Assembly (NCBI RefSeq): GCF_000400735.1 | Contig: NZ_KE007362.1 | Span: 1-64,000, forward strand | Length of the DNA stretch: 64,000 nt | Reading direction: 5' to 3' | Source of the DNA: Acinetobacter tandoii DSM 14970 = CIP 107469 | GTDB taxonomy: Bacteria; Pseudomonadota; Gammaproteobacteria; Pseudomonadales; Moraxellaceae | Shown here: positions 1 through 8,062 of the stretch, piece by piece | Position numbering within the stretch: the stretch's first letter is position 1 | How the letters are laid out: each line of letters begins with the position of its first letter | Program-made: the position numbers and the translations under genes | The notes under the pieces: generated by a model | Seen by the model: only the letters and a program-made list of their open reading frames with translations | Told to the model about the DNA's origin: nothing | Database searches by the model: none

Positions 1-69
1 CCGCTCGACTTGCATGTGTTAAGCCTGCCGCCAGCGTTCAATCTGAGCCATGATCAAACTCTTCAGTTT
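1..69 (-). rRNA. rrs: 16S ribosomal RNA, 5' end only (partial)
   Basis: Read on the minus strand, the segment is the universal start of bacterial 16S rRNA: it contains the AGAGTTTGATCATGGCTCAG block followed by ATTGAACGCTGGCGGCAGGC and the start of the ACATGCAAGTCGAGCGG block. The gene runs off the left edge, so only about 69 bases are present. Its promoter lies 200 bases upstream. Identity is certain; the exact mature 5' base is inferred from the E. coli end. Confidence 0.97.
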
Positions 70-273
70 AAAATCAATAGTGCTTTATTCTAAATACCAA
101 ATCTGGCTCATCAATTTTCTGACATTAATTTCTCAAATAAACTTCGAGTAATTTCTACCATCAATCAATGAAAATAATTTCGATCAATCAATCAGTAAAA
201 ATCCACACAAGTTGTTCTTCATAATCTCTTAATGATCTTCTCGATGATTCGTCATCATCAAGCTAGGTCGGCT

Positions 274-301
274 ATGTTACTCTAATCTAAATCAAAGTCA
301 A
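274..301 (-). promoter_or_regulatory. rRNA operon promoter
   Basis: On the minus strand there is a TTGACT -35 box (296-301), a 16-base spacer and a TAACAT -10 box (274-279). A GC-rich discriminator follows (AGCCGACCTAGC), as expected of growth-rate and ppGpp-controlled rRNA promoters. The sequence upstream (about 305-345) is A/T-rich, like an UP element. Transcription would start near 267, giving a leader of about 200 bases before the 16S 5' end. Confidence 0.75.
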
Positions 302-634
302 CAGGTAATTTCGATATTTTTAAAACTCATTAAATCAATCTAAAAATTTAACTACTAAGCTAAATCCTTGTTAATCAACAAGTTTTTATCTGCATCACCG
401 CCGATGGATGTGCATTCTACAGCATTTCCTACCCAACACAACCCCTATCCTCAAATTATTTAAAAAAAATGGTTTACTTGGCTATTTAAGCAGCAAAAAA
501 TCCTTTTTATTACATATTTTGATCAAATTTGTTTTAATACTCTGAAGAAAACAACTGTTACAATACGCTCTATACTTTAATTATTTTAGACTTCTTAAGT
601 TATTTACGACATTAAGAGCTGTCTCGGATCTATT
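302..634. other. Intergenic region between rRNA promoter and mlaA
   Basis: About 330 bases of AT-rich DNA separate the divergent rRNA promoter and mlaA. No open reading frame with a plausible ribosome binding site and no RNA gene is visible. The right part must hold the mlaA promoter, but no box is clear enough to name. Confidence 0.5.
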
Positions 635-1558
635 ATGCAACATACTCACTATTATTTATGTGCAACACTTTTAGCTGTTAGTCTTGCCTCTACGGTTCAA
701 GCAAAAGATGATCTATCTGTTACAGCTTCAAGTGACACTCCTATAAATGAAGTTGCACCTGATGCATCATCGACTACTCAAGTTTCTAGACTTGAGTCAT
801 TAAAAGAACTCAAAAATGTAAAAGCAAATGATTTGAAAGTGAATGCAAATGCAGCTCAACCCGATAGCATCAAAGATCCTCTAGAAGCATTAAATCGTGA
901 AACGTTTGCGTTTAATGATTTCTTAGACCGAAATTTTGCTCGACCAGTAGCGGTACAATATAAAACTAAAGTGCCTGATAGTGTCCGAGGTGCTTATCGT
1001 TCATTTCGTAAAAACTTGAATGAACCTTGGAATGCCGTCAATCAATTGGTACAAGGGCGTCCATCACGTGCTGCGAAATCTTTAGGGCGTTTTACTATTA
1101 ACACCGTAACAACTTTAGGTTTTGCAGACCCTGCTCGACGTTTAGGTTTAGATATGGAGGAAGAAGGCTTCGGTACGACGCTTGGTTATTACAGCGTACC
1201 ATCTGGTCCATATTTAGTTTTACCTATTGTTGGCCCGAGTACTTTCCGAGATGGCATCGGTTTCTTTGTCGATGGTCAAGCACGACCGCAAAAGTATATG
1301 TTTGACAATAACGATGGTATTTATTGGTCAGATCAACTCTTACGTGGAATTGATACTCGTGCACAAATTCTGGATGTAGAAGATGTGCTCCAAGGTGACC
1401 GCTATGCCGCCATTCGAGATATTTACTTACAACGTAAGAATTTTGAGATTGCACAAAAGCAGGGCCTTGATGCCGATAATATTTCGTTTGTGGATGAAGA
1501 ATCGGATGATGGTATTGACGACACCCCAGATGAAGATACATCAAAGCCTTCTGAATAA
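635..1558 (+). CDS. mlaA: MlaA/VacJ family outer-membrane lipid-asymmetry protein
   Basis: MlaA removes phospholipids from the outer leaflet of the outer membrane and passes them to periplasmic MlaC for return to the inner membrane by MlaFEDB. The VacJ signature is clear: DPLEALNRETFAFND near residue 81, then a GRFTINTVTTLGFADPA block and the LVLPIVGPSTFRDGIG motif. The N-terminus is a signal peptide ending VQA (about residue 23). It lacks the lipobox cysteine that E. coli MlaA has; the only early cysteine is residue 9, inside the hydrophobic core. The last 25 residues are very acidic. No mla transport genes are adjacent. Family assignment is firm; lipidation is doubtful. Confidence 0.9.
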   Translation: MQHTHYYLCATLLAVSLASTVQAKDDLSVTASSDTPINEVAPDASSTTQVSRLESLKELKNVKANDLKVNANAAQPDSIKDPLEALNRETFAFNDFLDRNFARPVAVQYKTKVPDSVRGAYRSFRKNLNEPWNAVNQLVQGRPSRAAKSLGRFTINTVTTLGFADPARRLGLDMEEEGFGTTLGYYSVPSGPYLVLPIVGPSTFRDGIGFFVDGQARPQKYMFDNNDGIYWSDQLLRGIDTRAQILDVEDVLQGDRYAAIRDIYLQRKNFEIAQKQGLDADNISFVDEESDDGIDDTPDEDTSKPSE

Positions 1559-1661
1559 TTTGTAAAACTTATTTGCACTGAAAAGCATTATTTTTTCTAG
1601 CAATTACTTGATTGATATAGTACATCTAACGAGTACAGCTAAAGGATCATACAATATATAT

Positions 1662-2630
1662 ATGTATTTCATTCAACCAACGCGCAATATTCCTTATTTA
1701 GATCAAGTCATTAATACTCTTCCAAGCGTACAAATGATTCAAATAGATGATATTGACTTGTATGATCCTACGATTATTGCGATTGCCGATGTACAAGATT
1801 ATCTTATCCATCAGTGGAATTTACCTACTATAGTGATGGCTTTTGAAAATGAAGGTACAGCTTTAGCCCAAGCTTGGGAACTCGGTGCGCTTGCAGGGTG
1901 GATCTGGAATCGCTTACCTGCGAATCCAGAACATTCATTATTAAAAATTGATGCCCAGTACAAGCGTAATCAAGATAGTCGTGACCTTCCCTCTGCAGCC
2001 GAACTACAAAAACGTCTACTTCCTAATCCTATTGAATTAACGAACTATCGAATTGAAACACTTTTTCAACCCTCAGCTTATCTTTCTGGTGATTGGTACG
2101 ATTATTGGAAACTCAGCGACAAAGAAATAATTTTCTATTTAGCCGACGTTTCTGGCCATGGGGTTACCAGTAGCTTACTTACCTCGTGGATGGCCGCTTT
2201 TCATGGTCGTTCGAAAACCCCAAGAGAGCTGATTAAGAAGCTGAATGGGATGTTGGTACAAGAAAATATTGAAAAACACATCACCATGATTGCGGGCACG
2301 CTCAATTTAGAAACCCATGTATTGAAATGGTCGAGTGCAGGACATTACCCCCCAGCAATTATGTTTGAACCCAATCATCCACCTAAAATTTTAAATACCA
2401 GCAGTTTTCCACTTGGTTTAACTGAAGATTTAGAAGTAGAAGAATTTGAATGTGTATTAAATAAACACTCTCGTTTCATTATTTGTTCTGATGGCGCCCT
2501 TGAACCATTTGATGGTGGATTGAACGAACAATTCGAACAATTGGTCTTCCATTTGCAAAATCAATCATTCCAAGCACCTGAACACGTGGCGGATGATATT
2601 GCCATCTTAAGTTTATGCAGAATGAATTAG
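1662..2630 (+). CDS. gigA: GigA-like PP2C/SpoIIE-type serine phosphatase (RsbU-like)
   Basis: Predicted protein serine phosphatase of a partner-switch pathway. The N-terminal third (about 110 residues) resembles a degenerate receiver domain. The C-terminal two thirds is a SpoIIE/PP2C fold with the metal-binding motifs LSGDWYDYW, LADVSGHG, SSAGHYPP and ICSDGALE. I chose the ATG at 1662; AAGGA lies about 15 bases before it, which is long, and an in-frame TTG at 1608 has no better signal. gigB follows after 113 bases on the same strand. In A. baumannii the orthologous GigA is a stress and virulence regulator acting on GigB. Fold is certain; the gene name rests on domain order and genus. Confidence 0.85.
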   Translation: MYFIQPTRNIPYLDQVINTLPSVQMIQIDDIDLYDPTIIAIADVQDYLIHQWNLPTIVMAFENEGTALAQAWELGALAGWIWNRLPANPEHSLLKIDAQYKRNQDSRDLPSAAELQKRLLPNPIELTNYRIETLFQPSAYLSGDWYDYWKLSDKEIIFYLADVSGHGVTSSLLTSWMAAFHGRSKTPRELIKKLNGMLVQENIEKHITMIAGTLNLETHVLKWSSAGHYPPAIMFEPNHPPKILNTSSFPLGLTEDLEVEEFECVLNKHSRFIICSDGALEPFDGGLNEQFEQLVFHLQNQSFQAPEHVADDIAILSLCRMN

Positions 2631-2743
2631 TTTAATTTTCAATAATTTAAACATTTTAATAGGTATCTACGACTCAAGAATACTTGAGTCTATACTTGCC
2701 CTATGTGATAATTTTACAATCCTTCTCTGCAAATGGCATTTAT

Positions 2744-3265
2744 ATGTCAACAGGTCATGTTGAATATGCAAGTTTGGACGGAACGCATATTTTTAAGCTT
2801 ATTGGCGAAGTGCGAGCCCAATCTTGTATCAGTCTAGACAAACTTTTAAACCGTATTGAACAACAGTCGAATGTCGTTGGGGCAATCGTAGATTTAACCC
2901 AAACTACATTCATCGATAGTACAGTGTTAGGTATTTTAGCCAAACTTGGTTTGAAGCTAAAACAAGTACACAACATTCAGGCTGTCATGTTATCTACTAA
3001 TCCAGATATTACGACTTTAGCCAACAGTATGGGCTTAGGTCAGGTTTTTGTGATCTTGAATTACTGCGGTGATCCAAGCGTATGCACACGTGAGTTAATG
3101 GAAGAACACGTGACAAATTCAAGTATGTTGACAACTGTACTTGATGCACACAAAACCTTAATGAAATTGAATGAAAATAATCAAAATATGTTTGAACCAC
3201 TGGTCAAACAACTCCAAAAAGAACAAGATAACTTGGAACAAGCGTCTCATCAACAAAACGCTTAA
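2744..3265 (+). CDS. gigB: GigB-like STAS-domain anti-anti-sigma factor
   Basis: A 173-residue protein with an N-terminal STAS domain (about residues 5-105) and a polar, helical tail rich in Gln and Asn. The phosphorylatable serine expected of anti-anti-sigma factors is seen as Ser59 in FIDSTVLGIL. The ATG at 2744 is preferred over an upstream in-frame TTG (2684) because the STAS fold begins directly after it. It follows gigA, its presumed phosphatase, and is 24 bases before the amidase gene. No anti-sigma kinase (RsbW type) is encoded nearby, so the phosphorylating enzyme must be elsewhere. Confidence 0.83.
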   Translation: MSTGHVEYASLDGTHIFKLIGEVRAQSCISLDKLLNRIEQQSNVVGAIVDLTQTTFIDSTVLGILAKLGLKLKQVHNIQAVMLSTNPDITTLANSMGLGQVFVILNYCGDPSVCTRELMEEHVTNSSMLTTVLDAHKTLMKLNENNQNMFEPLVKQLQKEQDNLEQASHQQNA

Positions 3266-3289
3266 TGTACTTGCTACAAGGATAAACTC

Positions 3290-4117
3290 ATGTCTTTACT
3301 TTCTGTTGCTCAAATGAATTCCCAAAATGACATTGAAGAAAACTTCAAGGTCATTGAATCATTGATTCAACAGAGTAAAGCACAGGGTTCTTCCTTGGTC
3401 GTATTTCCAGAAAATTTCGTATGTTTCGCTGCTGGCAAACAACGAGAAACAGCAGAACAGTTTGAAAGCATTCAAAAACGACTCGAAGCCTTAGCTCACC
3501 AGTATCAAATTTGGCTGATTGCTGGGACTTTACCTTGCCCCTTCCGTCCAGATGGTTCTGTGATTGAAGATAGTCGTGTGCGCACAGTAAGTTTGTGTAT
3601 TAGCCCTGAACGAACTGAGGCTCGTTATGACAAAATTCATTTGTTTGATGTACAAGTCGGCGATGCTGTAGGTGGCTACCAAGAATCCAAGTTTTTTGAA
3701 CCAGGCACAGATATTGTTGTTGCACAGACTCCTTTTGGCAACATTGGGATGATGGTCTGCTATGACCTACGTTTCCCTGAATTGGCTTTACATTTACGTG
3801 CGCGTGGTGCCAATATTTTAACTGCCCCATCTGCCTTTACTTACACCACTGGTCAAATGCACTGGCAATTACTTTTACAAGCACGTGCCATGGACAGTCA
3901 ATGCCAAGTGCTCGGGGCTGCTCAACAAGGTTGGCATGGTGAAAAACGTCAAACTTGGGGGCATACTGCTGCCACCAATAGTCGCGGACAAGTGCTGGAC
4001 CTGATTACAACTGAAAGAACACAACTCATTACCGTTCCTTTTGACTTACAAGAACAACAACAAATTCGTGAGTCGATGCCCTTAATGCAACATCGCCGAT
4101 TGGTTCAGTTCGGTTAA
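3290..4117 (+). CDS. Nitrilase-superfamily amidase (Nit1/NIT2-like)
   Basis: A carbon-nitrogen hydrolase of 275 residues. The catalytic Glu-Lys-Cys triad is visible: Glu41 in VVFPENFV, the lysine in RYDKIHLFDV and the cysteine in MVCYDLRFPELA. The set of motifs fits the bacterial homologues of eukaryotic Nit1, which hydrolyse deaminated glutathione; that substrate is inferred from family, not shown here. A good ribosome site (AAGGATAAACTC) precedes the ATG. It sits 24 bases after gigB, so it may be co-transcribed with gigAB. Confidence 0.85.
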   Translation: MSLLSVAQMNSQNDIEENFKVIESLIQQSKAQGSSLVVFPENFVCFAAGKQRETAEQFESIQKRLEALAHQYQIWLIAGTLPCPFRPDGSVIEDSRVRTVSLCISPERTEARYDKIHLFDVQVGDAVGGYQESKFFEPGTDIVVAQTPFGNIGMMVCYDLRFPELALHLRARGANILTAPSAFTYTTGQMHWQLLLQARAMDSQCQVLGAAQQGWHGEKRQTWGHTAATNSRGQVLDLITTERTQLITVPFDLQEQQQIRESMPLMQHRRLVQFG

Positions 4118-4304
4118 AAGGCTATTATTTCCTAATGAATTTCAATAATTAGAGTAGAAAAACCCTGTATTCAATTCATTAATTGACATAGCTTTAAGAT
4201 ATTCCCCCCATCTGTATCACACCGGCATTTTTGACGAATCTTCACAAAACAGAATTGATCTAAAAAATTGAGTGTAGCTATATGTAAATTTCGTTGTTTA
4301 ATAC

Positions 4305-4341
4305 TTGCACTGCAAATTAAATCGTGTACGATATATTTGCA
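4305..4341 (+). promoter_or_regulatory. ohr promoter overlapped by a nested palindromic operator
   Basis: A -35 box TTGCAC (4305-4310), a 16-base spacer and a TACGAT -10 box (4327-4332) precede ohr. Overlapping them is an inverted repeat TGCAAAT (4311-4317) / ATTTGCA (4335-4341), and inside it ATCGT (4321-4325) / ACGAT (4328-4332). The two dyads share almost the same centre (4326). A dyad covering spacer and -10 is the arrangement expected for repression, plausibly by a peroxide-sensing MarR/OhrR regulator; the regulator is not encoded in the window. Confidence 0.6.
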
Positions 4342-4366
4342 TTCGACATAAATACAGGTGAATAAA

Positions 4367-4792
4367 ATGTCTCTAGAACAAGTAGTTTATACCGCACATG
4401 CCAAAGCCACAGGTGGACGTGATGGTCGCGCAATCTCATCTGATGGTATTTTAGATGTCAAACTTGCTCTCCCAAAAGAAATGGGTGGTGCAGGTGGTGG
4501 AACAAACCCCGAACAGTTATTCGCTGCAGGTTATTCAGCCTGTTTTCTTGGTGCAATGAAATTCGTTGCTAACCGTGATCATTTAAAAATTACGCCTGAC
4601 GTTTATATCGAAGGTGATGTCGGTATTGGTCCAATTCCAACAGGCTTTGGTATTCAAGTGACTTTAAATATTCATTTAGAAGGCTTAGAGCAAGCTGAGG
4701 CCCAAAAATTAGTAGATGCAGCACATATTGTTTGCCCTTACTCAAATGCAACACGTGGCAATATTGATGTGACATTAAATGTGATTGTTTAA
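4367..4792 (+). CDS. ohr: Organic hydroperoxide resistance protein (Ohr/OsmC family)
   Basis: A cytoplasmic thiol peroxidase that reduces organic and fatty-acid hydroperoxides. At 141 residues it is of normal Ohr length. Both catalytic cysteines are present: Cys59 in GYSACFLGAMK and Cys123 in HIVCPYSNATRGN, with the partner residues Arg18 (TGGRDGR) and Glu49 (NPEQLF). The Ohr signature P-rich GTNPEQLFAAGY block is intact. ATG 4367 is preceded by AGGTG at 7 bases, which decides it over the GTG at 4358. It is monocistronic, with its own promoter and a hairpin after the stop. Confidence 0.95.
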   Translation: MSLEQVVYTAHAKATGGRDGRAISSDGILDVKLALPKEMGGAGGGTNPEQLFAAGYSACFLGAMKFVANRDHLKITPDVYIEGDVGIGPIPTGFGIQVTLNIHLEGLEQAEAQKLVDAAHIVCPYSNATRGNIDVTLNVIV

Positions 4793-4801
4793 GTCACACG
4801 T

Positions 4802-4831
4802 TCTATCCCGAAGTCATCACTTCGGGATAGA
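4802..4831. terminator. Hairpin between convergent ohr and the 4836-5408 gene
   Basis: A perfect 12-bp stem TCTATCCCGAAG (4802-4813) / CTTCGGGATAGA (4820-4831) with a 6-base loop sits between two converging genes. It lacks a proper T tract on either side, so termination may be inefficient or Rho-assisted. Confidence 0.6.
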
Positions 4832-4835
4832 GACT

Positions 4836-5408
4836 TCATAACTTACAAGGATTTGGAAATATCTTTTTAAATTTCTTTTGATCATCGATTTCATCTGCCA
4901 CCAAAATTAAATTACCATTTTGATCAAAATAAGAAGAACCTTGAAACACGGTATATTGAGCGATATCAAAAATAGGAACATTTTGAAAAATATGATTTTT
5001 AGTGCTAATCAAAGTATAGCTTTTCTTCGAATTTAATTGACGTGCAATGATCTTATTGCGCGCTGAATCCGTTTCAATTAAACAATTATTTTTGGCATTA
5101 ATTGTAATAAACTCAGACGTTGCATCATCCTTTTGTTTGCTTCTTGCTATAAAAGCATGCCCCTGACATGGACTTCCACAAGAAATTTTAACGTGATAAT
5201 ACTCATCATTTAATCGCTTAATCACAGGTGACTTCATTTCTTTATAAATTATATTTTTTTCACCATTAACCTCTCTTATTACATCACAACGGAATTCCAT
5301 CTCATCATGACATTGCTTATACACCTTAAACAATTCAGTATCAGCAAAAACGTGCTGGGCAATAAATGCCCCACTTATTAAAAAAAAGGAAATTAAAAGT
5401 TTATTCAT
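4836..5408 (-). CDS. Secreted cysteine-rich protein of unknown function
   Basis: I do not recognise this 190-residue protein. It has a clear signal peptide with a cleavage site after VFA at residue 22. The mature part has six cysteines (Cys33, Cys41, a CGSPC pair near residue 80, one in NNCLIE, one four residues from the end), which would allow three disulfides in the periplasm. The body is Lys-, Asn- and Ile-rich, and its codons are more AT-rich than those of the flanking core genes, so it may be an acquired or fast-evolving gene. It stands alone between ohr and gspE. Confidence 0.7.
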   Translation of the reverse strand: MNKLLISFFLISGAFIAQHVFADTELFKVYKQCHDEMEFRCDVIREVNGEKNIIYKEMKSPVIKRLNDEYYHVKISCGSPCQGHAFIARSKQKDDATSEFITINAKNNCLIETDSARNKIIARQLNSKKSYTLISTKNHIFQNVPIFDIAQYTVFQGSSYFDQNGNLILVADEIDDQKKFKKIFPNPCKL

Positions 5409-5528
5409 TATTAAAATCTATTTGTTCTTACGTTAAGTTTAATAGCTACTTGCATCATTTTTTGGCAACACAAAATCATTACTATCAATTGCTAAAGGCT
5501 AATACTTCAACTAGACCAATTACCCCTT

Positions 5529-5567
5529 AAAGCAATGCTTTTTAAACTTTTTAAAAAGTATTGCTTT
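5529..5567. terminator. Long A/T-rich hairpin downstream of gspE
   Basis: AAAGCAAT-GC-TTTTTAA (5529-5545) pairs with TTAAAAAG-TATTGCTTT (5551-5567), giving a stem of about 17 bp with one G-T pair and a 5-base loop. It lies 3' of gspE on the minus strand and in front of the divergently read secreted-protein gene. Confidence 0.5.
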
Positions 5568-5568
5568 A

Positions 5569-5608
5569 TTTCTCTTTCGCAGTCCTTTCTTCCAAAGCGA
5601 AAGAGAAA
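5569..5608 (-). terminator. Second hairpin downstream of gspE
   Basis: TTTCTCTTTCGC (5569-5580) and GCGAAAGAGAAA (5597-5608) form a perfect 12-bp stem with a 16-base loop. It begins 28 bases after the gspE stop on the minus strand and abuts the hairpin at 5529-5567. Confidence 0.5.
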
Positions 5609-5636
5609 ATTAACGAAATAGCCTGATCACTTTCAG

Positions 5637-7127
5637 TTATTCAGCCGCTTCATTGGTCACACGCAAAACTTCTTCCAAAGTCGTTTTACCTGCCAAAACT
5701 TTTCTCAAACCATCATCTCGAATAGAACCTGCATGCTGCCGTGCATAACTTTCTAATTCAAATTCAGCCGCGTTGCCATGTATTAAACGACGCATAGATT
5801 CATCTACAGGTACAATTTCATAAATTGCAGTTCGTCCACTGAAACCCGTATGTGAACATTGCTCACATCCTTGTGGTTCTGGTAATTTTAAGCCTTCCAT
5901 AGAAGAAACAATCGGCTTAAAAATCTGTTGTTCAAACAAGTCAGCTTCATGCCACTTGGTACAATGTGGGCAAAGTGTACGAACTAAGCGCTGGGCAATC
6001 ACCCCAATTAAAGAACTCGAAAGCAAGAAGGGTTCAATCCCCATATCTTTTAATCGAGTCACCGCACCAATTGCAGTATTGGTATGTAGAGTCGATAAGA
6101 CTAAATGCCCCGTTAAGGAGGCTTGCACTGCAATTTCGGCCGTTTCTAAATCGCGGATTTCGCCAACCATCACCACATCAGGGTCTTGACGCAGCATAGC
6201 CTTAAGCGCTCGCGCAAAGGTCATATCTACCTTGGTATTCACCTGCGTCTGACCAATCCCTTCCAACTGATACTCAATTGGATCTTCGGCAGTCAAAATA
6301 TTGCGAGTATTGTCATTTAGGTCTGATAAGGCCGCATATAAGGTCGTGGTCTTACCTGAACCCGTCGGTCCAGTTACCAAAATAATGCCATGTGGACGAT
6401 GCACCAATTGAGTTAAACGCTCATAGTCAGGTTTCAACAAGCCCAAATGGGTCATATTCAAACGCCCTGCTTGCTTATCCAACAAACGCATTACCACACG
6501 CTCGCCATGTGATGAGGGCAAAGTCGAAACACGCACATCAACTTCACGCCCTGCTAGGCGCAATGAAATACGTCCATCCTGAGGAATCCGTTTTTCAGCA
6601 ATATCCAATTTCGCCATGACTTTAATTCGCGAAACCAAGAGTGGTGCCAACTCACGGCGAGGTTGTACAATTTCGCGTAACTGACCATCCACTCGTAAAC
6701 GTACCGAGAGCTTCTTTTCAAAGGCTTCAATATGAATATCAGATGCACCAACGCGAATTGCTTCTGAAAGCAAAGCATTAATTAAACGCACAATCGGCGC
6801 ATCATCCTCTTGATCCATCAGATCTTCAGCTTCTGGTACTTGATCTGCTAAACTGAGTAAATCAGGGTGATCTTCCAGCCCCGCAGCCACTTGCTGTGAC
6901 TCGCCTGTATCTCCAGCATAACTAGAACTGAGTAAGGCATTAAAACGCTGGTCATCTAATATTTCATAGTATGCAGGTACATTGAGTAAACGACGCGCTT
7001 CTTGTAATGCAATCCATGCAGTATTTTCACGGCGTACAATAAAAACCTGATCCCCATCATATCGAAGTAAAACGCCATGTCGCTTGGCAAAACTATAAGG
7101 AATTTGTATTTGTTTAAGTATTTGCAT
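5637..7127 (-). CDS. gspE: Type II secretion system ATPase GspE
   Basis: The cytoplasmic hexameric ATPase that powers the type II secretion pseudopilus. It has an N-terminal GspE domain (about 1-90), the PilB/GspE NTPase core with Walker A GPTGSGKTTTL, an Asp box and Walker B RQDPDVVMVGEIRD, a His box (STLHTN), and the C-terminal zinc site made of CPHC and CEQC. Length of 496 residues is normal. The ATG at 7127 is more likely than the GTG three bases earlier. No other gsp gene is nearby, which agrees with the scattered T2SS genes known in Acinetobacter. Confidence 0.95.
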   Translation of the reverse strand: MQILKQIQIPYSFAKRHGVLLRYDGDQVFIVRRENTAWIALQEARRLLNVPAYYEILDDQRFNALLSSSYAGDTGESQQVAAGLEDHPDLLSLADQVPEAEDLMDQEDDAPIVRLINALLSEAIRVGASDIHIEAFEKKLSVRLRVDGQLREIVQPRRELAPLLVSRIKVMAKLDIAEKRIPQDGRISLRLAGREVDVRVSTLPSSHGERVVMRLLDKQAGRLNMTHLGLLKPDYERLTQLVHRPHGIILVTGPTGSGKTTTLYAALSDLNDNTRNILTAEDPIEYQLEGIGQTQVNTKVDMTFARALKAMLRQDPDVVMVGEIRDLETAEIAVQASLTGHLVLSTLHTNTAIGAVTRLKDMGIEPFLLSSSLIGVIAQRLVRTLCPHCTKWHEADLFEQQIFKPIVSSMEGLKLPEPQGCEQCSHTGFSGRTAIYEIVPVDESMRRLIHGNAAEFELESYARQHAGSIRDDGLRKVLAGKTTLEEVLRVTNEAAE

Positions 7128-7228
7128 CACAAAATTATAATGATGAAAAAGAGGCTTTTGAGTGTACTCTAAGCTTATGACAGCGTGAAGTCTGTTTTTG
7201 ACTGAACTGACTAGAGGATTTTTTTATT

Positions 7229-8053
7229 TTGGCATCATCCGATTTCGAGCATCATCAAGCTGAACACCCCTCCCTCAAATGGTGGGGCGAACAAAAATTC
7301 GAATTAAATCAAGCTAAAACATGGCAGTTTGGCTCTTTATTATTTCGTCTGGCGCGGAGCATCAATGAATGGCGCCTAGAATATCATCGCCCACAATATC
7401 AAAAAGATTCTGAACGCCAATGGAATATTATTAGAGATCCTGAATTTGCCTTTCCACATCCCATCAAAATTGAGCGTTATATGTTTCGTCAAACGCATGA
7501 AATATTTCATTTGATGCCACGTTTGGCAGATCGATCTGTCGTGATTAAACCCGTCGACCCCATTTATATTCCTGCGGGGCAACGCGGAACCCTCTACATT
7601 AGTACGCCACTCTGGATTGCAGGTTTTGTTGAAAGTCAACGCGAACCATTATTTGACCTTCCAATGATGCAACCGAAGGATACATGGTTTGGTCCCGACC
7701 GCCGCACAGGTGAAGTTTGCTATGCTACTTCAGTAGATGGACGTACGGAGTTAAATTTACTTAAACCGAGTCCATTTCGGGCAGTTACACCAATTGAGTT
7801 CCACAATACCAGTGGTCAGCAACTCCGTTTTGATCGAATGAATATTCCTGTTTCAGCACTACCGCTTTTTTATAGTGAAAGTACCAATCGTTTATGGACT
7901 TCACAAATTAAAGTCATCCATGAAGATTTGACTCGTCCGCCACGAATTAAAATTGAAAACCGCACCCCACCGTTGGCGGGTGAAGTCACTTATGTACACG
8001 CACCTCGCTCACCAGGTGGTGCATTATTTAATATGTTTGACTCATTTTTTTAG
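7229..8053 (+). CDS. DUF432-like protein paired with an MscS channel
   Basis: A soluble 274-residue protein with no signal peptide. Its pattern, including a paired DPIYIPAGQRGTLYI stretch mid-protein, resembles DUF432 proteins, whose function is not established. The start is a TTG at 7229, supported by AGAGGA about 10 bases upstream; no in-frame ATG occurs until about residue 85. Its stop overlaps the ribosome site of the mechanosensitive channel gene 9 bases later, so the two are almost certainly co-translated and the protein may be a channel partner. Family match is from memory. Confidence 0.7.
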   Translation: MASSDFEHHQAEHPSLKWWGEQKFELNQAKTWQFGSLLFRLARSINEWRLEYHRPQYQKDSERQWNIIRDPEFAFPHPIKIERYMFRQTHEIFHLMPRLADRSVVIKPVDPIYIPAGQRGTLYISTPLWIAGFVESQREPLFDLPMMQPKDTWFGPDRRTGEVCYATSVDGRTELNLLKPSPFRAVTPIEFHNTSGQQLRFDRMNIPVSALPLFYSESTNRLWTSQIKVIHEDLTRPPRIKIENRTPPLAGEVTYVHAPRSPGGALFNMFDSFF

Positions 8054-8062
8054 GATACTGAT

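Noticed and set aside
1608..1661. Upstream TTG start for gigA adding 18 residues
   Set aside because: No ribosome site precedes the TTG, and the added residues do not belong to the domain.
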